A DNA stretch of 19,577 nucleotides from Lachnospiraceae bacterium (GCA_900771955.1 CAAGPW010000287.1:1-19577); one strand, 5' to 3'; positions 1 through 6,677 are shown, counted from the stretch's first letter. The notes: generated from the letters alone by a model not told the origin. Made by a program: numbers and translations.

Positions 1-27
1 CAAAAATCAAAGAATTTTAAAGCGTAG

Positions 28-55
28 TGGAATTTACCCCTGCACTGGAATTTAC
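28..55. repeat. Short direct repeat TGGAATTTAC, two copies
   Basis: The ten bases TGGAATTTAC occur at 28-37 and again at 46-55, a period of 18 bases, in the AT-rich stretch ahead of the first gene. They lie about 90 bases upstream of the predicted -35 box, too far for a simple repressor overlap. They could be an activator site or chance in AT-rich DNA. The rest of 1-141 shows no gene that I can support. Confidence 0.3.
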
Positions 56-141
56 TTTTTCAAGTCAGCAAAATTTTATCTTTTTTTCATATTTTATTTT
101 GAATTGTACTGGCATAAAGCCTCGATCCTGCGGAAATCCAC

Positions 142-170
142 TTGAAACATGCCGGAATATGCTATAAAAT
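142..170 (+). promoter_or_regulatory. Predicted vegetative promoter for the sigma-like gene
   Basis: TTGAAA at 142-147 and TAAAAT at 165-170 are separated by 17 bases. Transcription would start near 177, about 35 bases before the chosen start codon at 212. An in-frame ATG at 149 lies inside this promoter, which argues against it as the start. Confidence 0.5.
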
Positions 171-211
171 ATTTGCGTATTATAAAGGATAATTTAAAAG
201 AGGGGTTTCAT

Positions 212-1579
212 ATGCATGATCTTGAACTGGAAACTGCCATCCTTCAGATTAAGGGTGCGCAGCAGAACGGTTTTATTACTTTTTATAACAAAACATTTCA
301 TTATGTCTACACACGGGCGAAATATCTTTTCCCCAGTCTGATGGAATGCCGCGAATTTATTAAGCAGGTCTATCTGTCCGCTTTTTTGCACATTGCAGAA
401 CTCACTTCCGGGGAAGATCTGGAAAAATGGCTGTCAAAGCGTCTGCTTTCCTGCTACCACAAGCTGCTTGTAGAAAACGGCATTGAAGCTTTTCCCGGAA
501 ACGCACCAAAGGATGTGCTCTCTGTCTCTTTATCTGCAGGTGGAGATGCTCCGGCCGGCTGTATGGACAAAGAGACCTGCGGACGCATACTGCAGCGACA
601 GTTCAAACAGCTTCCGGTGCTTCCGCGTATTCTGTTTTTAAGCTTTTTCCATGACGGTCTGTCTGCGGCAGAGCTTTCATCCTTATTTGAATGCTCCGAA
701 TCTGCCATCCTCCGGGAACTCGACCGCACCAAAAATGTTCTGCTGAACGCTTATGGACAGGCTGCGCCGGGCAACGGTCAGGTGCTGTATCCGTTCAATT
801 TGAAACTGGTATACTATGCCCTGGAGCTGCAGAATAAAAAATTCGTGAGCACAAAGGAATTTGCCCAGCTCGTATGGGACTCCATCGCCAGTGAACTGAC
901 CTTTAAAAAAGCTCCGAAAAAGAAGGTTCTGACATTACCTCTCTTTTGCTGCTTCTCTGCGCTCATCCTTGCCTTTATCCTGATCACAATGTATGCACAC
1001 GGTTATTTCGGAAACAAGACCACCCGTCATAAGAATCAGGCCGATGTCAATAAAGTATATGAAAGCACAGAATCCAATGCGGACACCTCCGACATGGGCA
1101 GCAACGCCCTGCCATACAGTACGGATGACTTAAAACCGTCCTCTACTACAACGATCCGGGATGAAAACGGAAATGTTACAACCTATGACGAGAACGGCAG
1201 TGAGATCCCGACTCCCCAGTCTGGGATCAACGGCAGTTCCTCGAATACTGGCAATCCCACAAATACCGACAGTTCCACAAATACCAACAGTTCTGCAGAT
1301 ACTGGCAGTTCTTCTGTAAATTCTACGGATAATACCGGCGCTTCCAGAACGGACAGCAGCAATACTTCCGGAGAAACAAAGTCCTCCTCCGGCACTGCTT
1401 CCGGTACTGCTCCGACCGTCCAGACACCTTCGGTAACGGAGCCCACCGTAAACATCCCTTCGGTAACGGAGCCATCGGTAGCAGAACCTTCCGTTAAAAC
1501 TCCGACTCCACCGGATGCGCCCAAAAATGCAACCGGTTCCACAAATTCAACTGTAACGGATAAGGCCTCAGGAAATTAA
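212..1579 (+). CDS. Sigma-70/ECF-like protein with membrane segment and Ser/Thr-rich tail
   Basis: This 455-residue protein has three parts. Residues about 20-60 resemble sigma region 2 (FYNKTFHYVYTRAKYLF, then an REFIKQVYLSAF helix). Residues about 124-180 resemble sigma region 4, with a helix-turn-helix around LSAAELSSLFECSESAILREL. Residues about 240-264 are one hydrophobic membrane segment after a KKAPKKK stretch. From there to the end the chain is Ser/Thr/Asn/Pro-rich, with SVTEP-type repeats. ATG at 212 is chosen because AGAGGGG at 199-205 precedes it by six bases, while the upstream ATG at 149 falls in the promoter. By the positive-inside rule the sigma-like part is cytoplasmic and the tail extracytoplasmic. 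The fusion of a DNA-binding sigma-like module to a membrane anchor suggests an envelope-linked regulator, but no target is known. The region 2 match is weak, so it may not be an active sigma factor. Confidence 0.7.
   Translation: MHDLELETAILQIKGAQQNGFITFYNKTFHYVYTRAKYLFPSLMECREFIKQVYLSAFLHIAELTSGEDLEKWLSKRLLSCYHKLLVENGIEAFPGNAPKDVLSVSLSAGGDAPAGCMDKETCGRILQRQFKQLPVLPRILFLSFFHDGLSAAELSSLFECSESAILRELDRTKNVLLNAYGQAAPGNGQVLYPFNLKLVYYALELQNKKFVSTKEFAQLVWDSIASELTFKKAPKKKVLTLPLFCCFSALILAFILITMYAHGYFGNKTTRHKNQADVNKVYESTESNADTSDMGSNALPYSTDDLKPSSTTTIRDENGNVTTYDENGSEIPTPQSGINGSSSNTGNPTNTDSSTNTNSSADTGSSSVNSTDNTGASRTDSSNTSGETKSSSGTASGTAPTVQTPSVTEPTVNIPSVTEPSVAEPSVKTPTPPDAPKNATGSTNSTVTDKASGN
1427..1473 (+). 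repeat. Direct repeat in the tail coding region
   Basis: CCTTCGGTAACGGAGCC occurs exactly at 1427-1443 and at 1457-1473, a 30-base period that keeps frame and encodes two PSVTEP units. Degenerate copies follow (PSVAEPSVKTP). This is the kind of in-frame repeat that lets a low-complexity surface tail change length. Confidence 0.8.
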
Positions 1580-1606
1580 GTCTCAGCCAGATCCGGAAAT
1601 TAAAAT

Positions 1607-1627
1607 GTTCCGGCACTACGCCGGAAC
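1607..1627 (-). terminator. Intrinsic terminator overlapping the methyltransferase stop codon
   Basis: GTTCCGGC at 1607-1614 and GCCGGAAC at 1620-1627 form a perfect 8-base-pair stem with loop ACTAC. On the minus strand it is followed by ATTTTAATTTC, a U-rich tract. The minus-strand stop codon TAG (1618-1616) lies in the loop, so the last codons of the gene form half of the stem. No U-tract follows on the plus strand, so it probably serves only the minus-strand operon. Confidence 0.7.
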
Positions 1628-2455
1628 AAGAAAAAGCACAGACATCTGATAAGTTATATCCTGTGATATATCAAACGGCCAGCGCAGAGCAATGGATTCT
1701 TCAATCAGACATTTCCCTGCGTCCTGACGGATTTTCGCATCTTTCAGTGCCTGACAGGCACCCTGGATGCCTCCGTCTCTGCCGATCCGTTTCCGCTCAC
1801 ATGCAAGCACCGCCCCTTTTCTGATACAGCGGTAAAATGCATCCTGGAAACGTGGGATCACTTCTTCATTTTTCTGTTTCACATATTCAAATACGGTTGT
1901 TTCACATTTGCCAACTGCTTCCAGGTAGACCTGCCACAGCCAGGCAAACATATTGTTGATCTGACTGTGTACTCCGGCTGCGATCGCATAATCATAAGTC
2001 TTTTCTCCGAAATCAGGCCTTCTTTTCTCTGCCCGCCCATACAGTTCTTTCATCCGCAAAATGGCATATTCCGCCACTTCATCCATATCGGTATCTTTTC
2101 CCTCCACCTGGATCATGCGCAGGATATCATCCGCATATTCCCGGTATTCATAAGGTGTAATGCCAAGAAAGTCTGCCTCTTTTAAGCAGATCGTATCATC
2201 CTGCTCCAGATGGTAGGTGTCAAGTGCAGCAAACATACTCTCTTTTTTACAGTCAATCAGTGTAATCCTGGAAAAATGTGTCCGCAGCACCGCAAGATCC
2301 AGGTCATTGCAGCCACCGGCACCGAAAATGGCAAGTGTACTGCCAGCCTCTGTCACACCGACCAGATAATCCGTCAGTTCCTTCCGATACGCTGCCCAGT
2401 TTTCATAGGCATGTGGTATCGTTTGTGTCTTTAACAGTTCATCATAGACTGACAT
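1616..2455 (-). CDS. SAM-dependent methyltransferase-like protein
   Basis: This 279-residue soluble protein has a Rossmann-type glycine motif, FGAGGCNDLDL at about residues 44-54, followed by ITLIDC at 64-69. These match motifs I and II of class I SAM-dependent methyltransferases, where the acidic residue after the second strand binds the ribose of SAM. The rest has no signature that I recognise, so the substrate is unknown. It starts two bases after the stop codon of the thioesterase gene at 2458-2847, so the two are cotranscribed and probably translationally coupled. Its end lies inside a terminator hairpin. The methyltransferase fold is a moderate call and rests on those two motifs. Confidence 0.6.
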   Translation of the reverse strand: MSVYDELLKTQTIPHAYENWAAYRKELTDYLVGVTEAGSTLAIFGAGGCNDLDLAVLRTHFSRITLIDCKKESMFAALDTYHLEQDDTICLKEADFLGITPYEYREYADDILRMIQVEGKDTDMDEVAEYAILRMKELYGRAEKRRPDFGEKTYDYAIAAGVHSQINNMFAWLWQVYLEAVGKCETTVFEYVKQKNEEVIPRFQDAFYRCIRKGAVLACERKRIGRDGGIQGACQALKDAKIRQDAGKCLIEESIALRWPFDISQDITYQMSVLFLVPA

Positions 2456-2457
2456 GC

Positions 2458-2847
2458 TTATTTCGTCCGTTTACTGTCCGCTTTTGCCTGGAATTTTTCA
2501 TTCTGTATGATAAAGCGCTCATGTTCTCCTTCTCCGATCACACCACTCTCATCCACCGCTTTCACATGAAATACCAGTCTGCGTCCATCCACCTCGGTAA
2601 GCTCTGTCTCACAGGTCACCTTCATGCCGACCGGTGTCGGTGCCATATGTTTAACATTTAACAGAGTTCCGACTGTTCCTGACCCTTCTTCCAGATAAGG
2701 TGCGACACTCATCCACGCTGTTTTTTCCATAAGTGCTGTCATTGCCGGTGTGGCAAACACGTTTAATGTACCGCTGCCCATCGTCTTAGCTGTATTGCTC
2801 TCATCTACCATAACCGTCTGTGTTCCACGGATTCCCTTTTCCAACAT
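2458..2847 (-). CDS. FlK-type hotdog-fold acyl-CoA thioesterase
   Basis: This 129-residue protein matches the fluoroacetyl-CoA thioesterase (FlK) family of single-domain hotdog proteins. The FlK catalytic residues are Thr42, Glu50 and His76. Here Thr33 (in FATPAM), Glu41 (in MEKTA) and His67 (in VKHMAPTPVG) have exactly the same spacings of 8 and 26. Glycines of the family motif GTLLNVKHMAPTPVG are present. AGGAGG lies eight bases ahead of ATG 2847. Family members in gut anaerobes are common and are unlikely to act on fluoroacetyl-CoA. A housekeeping role in hydrolysing a short or aromatic acyl-CoA is more likely. It is followed after two bases by the methyltransferase-like gene. Confidence 0.8.
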   Translation of the reverse strand: MLEKGIRGTQTVMVDESNTAKTMGSGTLNVFATPAMTALMEKTAWMSVAPYLEEGSGTVGTLLNVKHMAPTPVGMKVTCETELTEVDGRRLVFHVKAVDESGVIGEGEHERFIIQNEKFQAKADSKRTK

Positions 2848-2920
2848 ATCTTTATCCTCCTGGTTATTCTTCTTTTATTACCAGTTTACCATGGAAAACC
2901 TCCTGCGGCAAGACGGGATT

Positions 2921-3148
2921 CTACTCTGTTTTTTCCTCCTCCGGCGGCAGAAAATCATAGACCTCATTGTAGGCTTTGGCTTCTGTCTCATTTTTTACCG
3001 GCTTATAGATCAGTCCGGTGCAGTCACCTGCCGAAGCCGAATTGGAAAGATAGTCATAACTGCCTCCCTCTTCCCTGATATATCTGCCGTCTGCACTTTC
3101 AAAAAAATGTTTTGCCGGTATCCCTGGTTTCCACTCCTTTTGTTCCAT
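2921..3148 (-). CDS. Small conserved-looking hypothetical protein
   Basis: This is a 75-residue acidic, soluble protein with no signal or membrane segment. Aromatic and glycine residues are concentrated in the middle (GRYIREEGGSYDYL, GLIYKPV) and the end is acidic (LPPEEEKTE). I do not recognise the family. An AAGGAAAGGG stretch precedes the ATG by about ten bases and serves as the ribosome binding site. It is divergent from the AIM24-family gene and stands 73 bases ahead of the thioesterase gene on the same strand. It may be the first gene of that operon, as I see no terminator between them. Confidence 0.55.
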   Translation of the reverse strand: MEQKEWKPGIPAKHFFESADGRYIREEGGSYDYLSNSASAGDCTGLIYKPVKNETEAKAYNEVYDFLPPEEEKTE

Positions 3149-3242
3149 TCTGTTTCTACCCTTTCCTTTTTTGGTTAGGTTCCCTTTTTCCTATCTATTT
3201 TATTCAGATTTTCTTAATTTTTGTGATCCACCGCATTTTTTG

Positions 3243-3272
3243 TATACAACTGGTATTATTTTCCGCTATAAT
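3243..3272 (+). promoter_or_regulatory. Predicted promoter of the AIM24-family gene
   Basis: TATAAT at 3267-3272 is a perfect -10 box. TATACA at 3243-3248 is a partial -35 box with an 18-base spacer. The -35 box lies within the perfect palindrome TTGTATACAA (3240-3249), which could be an operator. Transcription would start near 3279, about 36 bases before the ATG. Confidence 0.6.
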
Positions 3273-3314
3273 GACTCTGGAGTAAAAATGTTTATCTATA
3301 TCAGGAGGTTACCA

Positions 3315-4172
3315 ATGATATCATTGAACAATCTTGCAAACAATCCAAATATGGTTGCCATTGCAAACAAAGGTGTATTCACAGTATTTGAACACCAGAA
3401 AGACTTAAGCGTTTCCCCGTCATATGCATCGGTTGCTTATTTCATGCATGAAATGAACGTGCGCAAGCGTCAGGTTCTCTGTAATCTGAACAATTCCGCT
3501 GTCCGCATACAGGCAGGTGCCATGCAGTGGACCGCAGGTCAGGTAGAGTCCGAAACCGGTGTGAAAGGCGTCGGCGATTTTCTCGGAAAGGCATTAAAAG
3601 GTGCTGTCACAAATGAATCCGCCGTCAAACCGATCTACCGTGGCTCCGGATTTCTGATGCTGGAACCGACTTACCGCTATATCATCCTGGAAGATATCGC
3701 ACAGTGGGACGGCGGTATCGTATTAGACGACGGTCTTTTTCTTGCCTGTGACGCAGGTCTGGAAGAAAAGATCGTATCCAGAACCAACGCTTCCTCTGCT
3801 CTTTTGGGTGGAGAGGGACTTTTCAACCTTTCTTTAAGCGGACAGGGTATCGCCGTACTGGAAAGCCCGGTTCCAAGAGAAGAGCTGCTTGAGATCGAAG
3901 TCCAGAATGACATTGTAAAAATCGATGGAAATATGGCAGTTGCCTGGTCATCCACATTACAGTTCACCGTAGAGAAATCCTCCAAGAGTCTGATGGGCTC
4001 CGCAATCAACGGAGAGGGATTTGTAAATGTATACCGCGGCACTGGAAAGATTCTGCTTGCGCCGACTATAAACGGCACGACCATGTCTTCTTCCCACGGT
4101 CCGAAAGAGAGCAATACCATTTCTTCCAAGGGGCTTGTATCCAGTGTTGTAAAGAGCGCACTTGATTTATAA
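3315..4172 (+). CDS. AIM24-family protein
   Basis: This 285-residue protein belongs to the AIM24 (DUF124, TIGR00266-like) family of beta-helical proteins, related in fold to TRAP-like proteins. Typical features are the repeated strand-turn units around RIQAGAMQWTAGQVE, GSGFLMLEP, LDDGLFLACDAGLEEKI and the glycine-rich GLFNLSLSGQGIAVLES, plus the late GEGFVNVYRGTGKILLAP segment. The bacterial function of this family is not established; the yeast member is mitochondrial. AGGAGG at 3303-3308 places the start at ATG 3315. In-frame codons further upstream overlap the promoter and are excluded. The gene is monocistronic, with its own promoter and a strong terminator. Confidence 0.85.
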   Translation: MISLNNLANNPNMVAIANKGVFTVFEHQKDLSVSPSYASVAYFMHEMNVRKRQVLCNLNNSAVRIQAGAMQWTAGQVESETGVKGVGDFLGKALKGAVTNESAVKPIYRGSGFLMLEPTYRYIILEDIAQWDGGIVLDDGLFLACDAGLEEKIVSRTNASSALLGGEGLFNLSLSGQGIAVLESPVPREELLEIEVQNDIVKIDGNMAVAWSSTLQFTVEKSSKSLMGSAINGEGFVNVYRGTGKILLAPTINGTTMSSSHGPKESNTISSKGLVSSVVKSALDL

Positions 4173-4186
4173 AAAGATTATTTAGA

Positions 4187-4232
4187 AAAATACGCAGGAC
4201 ATACCACATTTATCGTATGCCCTGCGTATTTT
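4187..4232. terminator. Bidirectional terminator between the AIM24-family gene and the spoVAC operon
   Basis: AAAATACGCAGG at 4187-4198 pairs with CCTGCGTATTTT at 4221-4232. After one A-C mismatch, CATAC at 4200-4204 pairs with GTATG at 4215-4219. T-runs follow in both directions (TTTTGTT on plus, TTTTTCTAAAT on minus), so it can end both converging transcripts. Confidence 0.9.
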
Positions 4233-4251
4233 GTTGCAGCGAAACAGCAGA

Positions 4252-4446
4252 TCAGATCATGGTATCCAGATTTGCGATATCGTTGACAAGATTCTGCATT
4301 TCACGTTTTGACCGTACGTTTCGCGCGGCCTCGATGACCTGGTGTTTTTCATCTGCACCCATCGCAGCAAAATTGCTCATTGCCTTTTCATTCATGGCAA
4401 GCCCGAAACCGAGCCCCATTGGAAGTTCATTTTTGTTATCTAACAT
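4252..4446 (-). CDS. Small protein translationally coupled to spoVAC
   Basis: This 64-residue protein starts with MLDNKNELPMGLGFGLAMN and has a charged helical end (EAARNVRSKREMQNLVNDIA). It has no membrane segment or signal peptide. Its ATG overlaps the spoVAC stop codon as TAATG, with GGGGTG just upstream as a weak ribosome binding site, so translation should depend on spoVAC. An in-frame ATG 15 bases further up lies inside spoVAC and lacks a good site. I do not recognise the family. Being in a predicted sigma-G transcript and followed directly by a terminator, it is probably made in the forespore. It occupies the place where spoVAD usually stands. Confidence 0.65.
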   Translation of the reverse strand: MLDNKNELPMGLGFGLAMNEKAMSNFAAMGADEKHQVIEAARNVRSKREMQNLVNDIANLDTMI

Positions 4447-4916
4447 TACATCACCCCACATATCTTTAAAATCCAGTAAATAAATCCCAGTACCCAGCTT
4501 GAAAATATTCCATATAAGATGACCGGCCCGGCAATCGTAAAGATCTTGCAGCCAATACCAAAGACCTGCCCCTCCTTTTTAAACTCAATGGCCGGAGCTG
4601 CAACGGAATTTGCGAATCCCGTGATCGGGACAAGTGCACCCGCACCGCCAAATTTTGCAATCTGCGGGTAAAGGTTAAAACCGGTCAAAAGGACACTGAA
4701 AAGCACCAGCAGCATACTGCACCACGAGCCGGAGGTATCTTTATCCAGTCCATAGTTTTTACAGACATTTAAGATAAACTGACCGAGCAGGCAGATGATC
4801 CCCCCGACCAAAAACGCCTTTGCCATATTGGCGGCAAGATTGTGCGTCGGAGTCACCTGCTTTACATACTCGTTGTAAGCCTCCTGCTGCATCTGTTTTT
4901 TTTCGTTTTTCTCCAT
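4446..4916 (-). CDS. spoVAC: Stage V sporulation protein AC (SpoVAC)
   Basis: This 156-residue protein matches SpoVAC in length and sequence. It has a charged N-terminus (EAYNEYVKQVTPTHNL), then about four membrane segments, with the characteristic LLTGFNLYPQIAKFGGAGALVPITGFANSV stretch (described here by key residues P-Q-I-A and P-I-T-G-F-A-N). SpoVAC is a membrane component of the SpoVA channel, which moves dipicolinic acid into the forespore and releases it at germination; B. subtilis SpoVAC behaves as a mechanosensitive channel. AGAGGA precedes the ATG. The usual downstream partners spoVAD and spoVAE are absent, and a small unknown gene and a terminator follow. Confidence 0.93.
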   Translation of the reverse strand: MEKNEKKQMQQEAYNEYVKQVTPTHNLAANMAKAFLVGGIICLLGQFILNVCKNYGLDKDTSGSWCSMLLVLFSVLLTGFNLYPQIAKFGGAGALVPITGFANSVAAPAIEFKKEGQVFGIGCKIFTIAGPVILYGIFSSWVLGFIYWILKICGVM

Positions 4917-4968
4917 GCTCTTTCCTCTTTTCCTTCTCTTATTGATCCTGCCTTTGGCTTTCTGTTTT

Positions 4969-4998
4969 TAGTATGCAAAAAAGAGCAGTGTTTTATTC
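4969..4998 (-). promoter_or_regulatory. Predicted sigma-G/F promoter of spoVAC
   Basis: On the minus strand GAATA (4998-4994) and CATACTA (4975-4969) are separated by 18 bases. This fits the forespore consensus GHATR, about 17-18 bases, CATnnTA. The -35 box lies in the loop of the terminator of the upstream TetR-type gene. Transcription would start near 4962, about 45 bases before spoVAC. Confidence 0.7.
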
Positions 4999-5011
4999 AC
5001 ACTGCTCTTTT
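4979..5011 (-). terminator. Intrinsic terminator after the TetR-type gene
   Basis: AAAAGAGCAGTGT at 4979-4991 pairs perfectly over 13 bases with ACACTGCTCTTTT at 4999-5011, with a seven-base loop. On the minus strand it runs into six Ts. It lies 45 bases after the stop codon of the TetR-type gene. Confidence 0.9.
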
Positions 5012-5055
5012 CTTTCTATAATGATTGCATTACATATTTATTTTTAATCCGTATG

Positions 5056-5628
5056 TCAGGCTGATTTATGCCGGAAACTCAGCATACTCTCCATGGAATG
5101 GGCAATATAGTTTAAGCATTCCAGTTCCACCGCATTCTCCTCTCCATGCTCCATAAACTGAATCAGCCAGAATGTCATGCTCTGCGCGAAACACTCCGCG
5201 GAAATAACCGGATTTTCCGCAGGCTCTGCATGCTTTTCCAGAAAACACTGCAGGATGATCTCCTTAAAATAACCCTGTAAATATTTCTGCACTGTCATTT
5301 TTCCCTCTGCCGAGTTGACTGTTCTTTTATAAAAAATACCGCCCTCCCAGATCTTTTTTGCATACATCAGTACCGCATTGGGCATTTCCCCCTGTGTCAG
5401 CAGACATTCTGCCGGCAAAAGCAGCTCCCGCTTTAAGATCCACTCGATCAACTGGTATTTATCCGCAAAATGCTGGTAAAACGTTGGCCGCACAACTCCG
5501 GCACGGTCCGTGATGTTTTTTATTGTAATTTTTTCTAAGGGGTGATCCTGTACCAGGTCTTTGAAACTCTCGGCAAGCTGATGATCCATAAAATCTCTCC
5601 TGTTTTCTTCCCTGTCGTATTTCTTCAT
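5056..5628 (-). CDS. TetR/AcrR-family transcriptional regulator
   Basis: This 190-residue protein has an N-terminal TetR helix-turn-helix at about residues 33-65 (KITIKNITDRAGVVRPTFYQHF, key residues T-I-x-x-I, A-G-V, T-F-Y-x-H-F). The C-terminal ligand and dimer domain resembles the DhaS-like subgroup. GGAGGG seven bases ahead supports ATG 5628. The upstream unknown gene ends 18 bases earlier, so both are in one operon, and the regulator may control its own transcription with that gene. The inducer is unknown. It ends in a strong terminator. Confidence 0.88.
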   Translation of the reverse strand: MKKYDREENRRDFMDHQLAESFKDLVQDHPLEKITIKNITDRAGVVRPTFYQHFADKYQLIEWILKRELLLPAECLLTQGEMPNAVLMYAKKIWEGGIFYKRTVNSAEGKMTVQKYLQGYFKEIILQCFLEKHAEPAENPVISAECFAQSMTFWLIQFMEHGEENAVELECLNYIAHSMESMLSFRHKSA

Positions 5629-5646
5629 TTACTATCCCTCCGGCTC

Positions 5647-6453
5647 TTATTTCTTCAGATCTGCAATATAACTCTCCATTTCTTCACGGAAGCCAAGTGC
5701 AATTCCATTTGCCTGTTCAATGTTACGCTCCATTGCTTCCCCGAAATGGCGCATCGGAAGAAATATCCCAAGTTCTTCACTGCCGGTCTCTTTTCCATTC
5801 ATCTGCATTTTCCCATAATACATAAACGCTCTCGGCAGCACATCCTGAAGTCGCATCAGCGCATCCCACACGCGCACATATACCTCGGTATCCGTGAGAT
5901 ATTTCTGCACATCTTCCGGCATCGCATAAAGAAGCAGGACTCCCAGATGCTGGCCGATCTCCACACTCTCCACTTCATTTCCTTCTCCGGCATACTGATG
6001 TTCCTCACGGAAACCATATGCAAGGTATTCGCCTGCCTGCGGAATCTGTTCCTGATTCCGATAAATTTTCTGAAATTTCTGATATATTTTTTCCGGTACA
6101 TACACCGCACTGTTTTCACACAGATTTCCCTGCCTGTCCGTGAGCAGAACCGGATTTGTTTTTCCTTTGTCGTTGAAACGGATCGGTATCAGAAAGGAAT
6201 TCCGAAGCAGATCAAACATACTGTTTCCGCATACAGCCATCAAAAATGCGGACAAATCCTTATTCTCATACGCTCCGAAAAGTGCCTTCGTAAATGTCGT
6301 CGCTGATACATCCACAGTATCTGCATCCGCATTCTCCGTATCCGGCAGATTACAATAAAAGGTTTCCTTCAGCCGTTCACAGGCATCCGGGTTTTGCAAT
6401 ATTTTCTCAAACAACTGCTCCGCCTTTTCTTCTCTTGGAAAAATGGTAGACAT
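5647..6453 (-). CDS. Unrecognised soluble protein in operon with a TetR-type regulator
   Basis: This 268-residue protein has no signal peptide, membrane segment or motif that I recognise. It is rich in charged residues. It starts with helical MSTIFPREEKAEQLFEKIL, has a middle part with GNSMFDLLRNSFLIPIRFN, and ends in a helix (ERNIEQANGIALGFREEMES). The start at ATG 6453 is chosen because AAGGAG lies about eight bases ahead of it, whereas the ATG 18 bases upstream lacks such a site. It is cotranscribed with the TetR-type gene, which begins 18 bases after its stop, so it may be the effector or target of that regulator. The function is unknown. Confidence 0.7.
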   Translation of the reverse strand: MSTIFPREEKAEQLFEKILQNPDACERLKETFYCNLPDTENADADTVDVSATTFTKALFGAYENKDLSAFLMAVCGNSMFDLLRNSFLIPIRFNDKGKTNPVLLTDRQGNLCENSAVYVPEKIYQKFQKIYRNQEQIPQAGEYLAYGFREEHQYAGEGNEVESVEIGQHLGVLLLYAMPEDVQKYLTDTEVYVRVWDALMRLQDVLPRAFMYYGKMQMNGKETGSEELGIFLPMRHFGEAMERNIEQANGIALGFREEMESYIADLKK

Positions 6454-6502
6454 CGCAACCACTCCTTTCATCTTCTGTTCGCAGTCTCCTCAATCCTTTT
6501 GT

Positions 6503-6531
6503 ATTATACGTTTGGAAATTGAATATGTAAA
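6503..6531 (-). promoter_or_regulatory. Predicted promoter for the unknown gene/TetR operon
   Basis: On the minus strand TTTACA (6531-6526) and TATAAT (6508-6503) have a 17-base spacer. Transcription would start near 6496, about 43 bases ahead of the start codon at 6453. Confidence 0.7.
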
Positions 6532-6620
6532 AAGTATATTTTATATGTTTGTTATATTATTTTTACATATCTGCTTCTCCTATGCACCAGCAGCCCTTTT
6601 CCTGCATACCCGCCGAAATG

Positions 6621-6650
6621 TTGACATGGATGATGCATGAGGTATATAAT
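6621..6650 (+). promoter_or_regulatory. Consensus promoter of trpS
   Basis: TTGACA at 6621-6626 and TATAAT at 6645-6650, both perfect, are separated by 18 bases. Transcription would start near 6657, leaving only about 20 bases of leader. That leaves no room for a T-box. The divergent promoter of the unknown gene/TetR operon lies about 90 bases away, and the AT-rich stretch between them shows no other signal. Confidence 0.85.
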
Positions 6651-6677
6651 TGCTCCAACAGCAAGGAGGAACAAACC

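Noticed and set aside
149..211. Upstream in-frame start at ATG 149 for the sigma-like gene
   Set aside because: It lies inside the predicted promoter, and AGAGGGG lies correctly ahead of ATG 212.
1183..1542. 119-codon minus-strand frame with repeated VTEG-like units
   Set aside because: It is the mirror of the repetitive Ser/Thr-rich tail coding region on the plus strand and has no ribosome binding site of its own.
6549..6677. 43-codon N-terminal extension of trpS
   Set aside because: It contains the trpS promoter, and the TrpRS family begins at MKKIILTGDRPTG.
6651..6677. T-box leader ahead of trpS
   Set aside because: Only about 20 bases separate the predicted transcription start from the start codon, and there is no terminator hairpin there.
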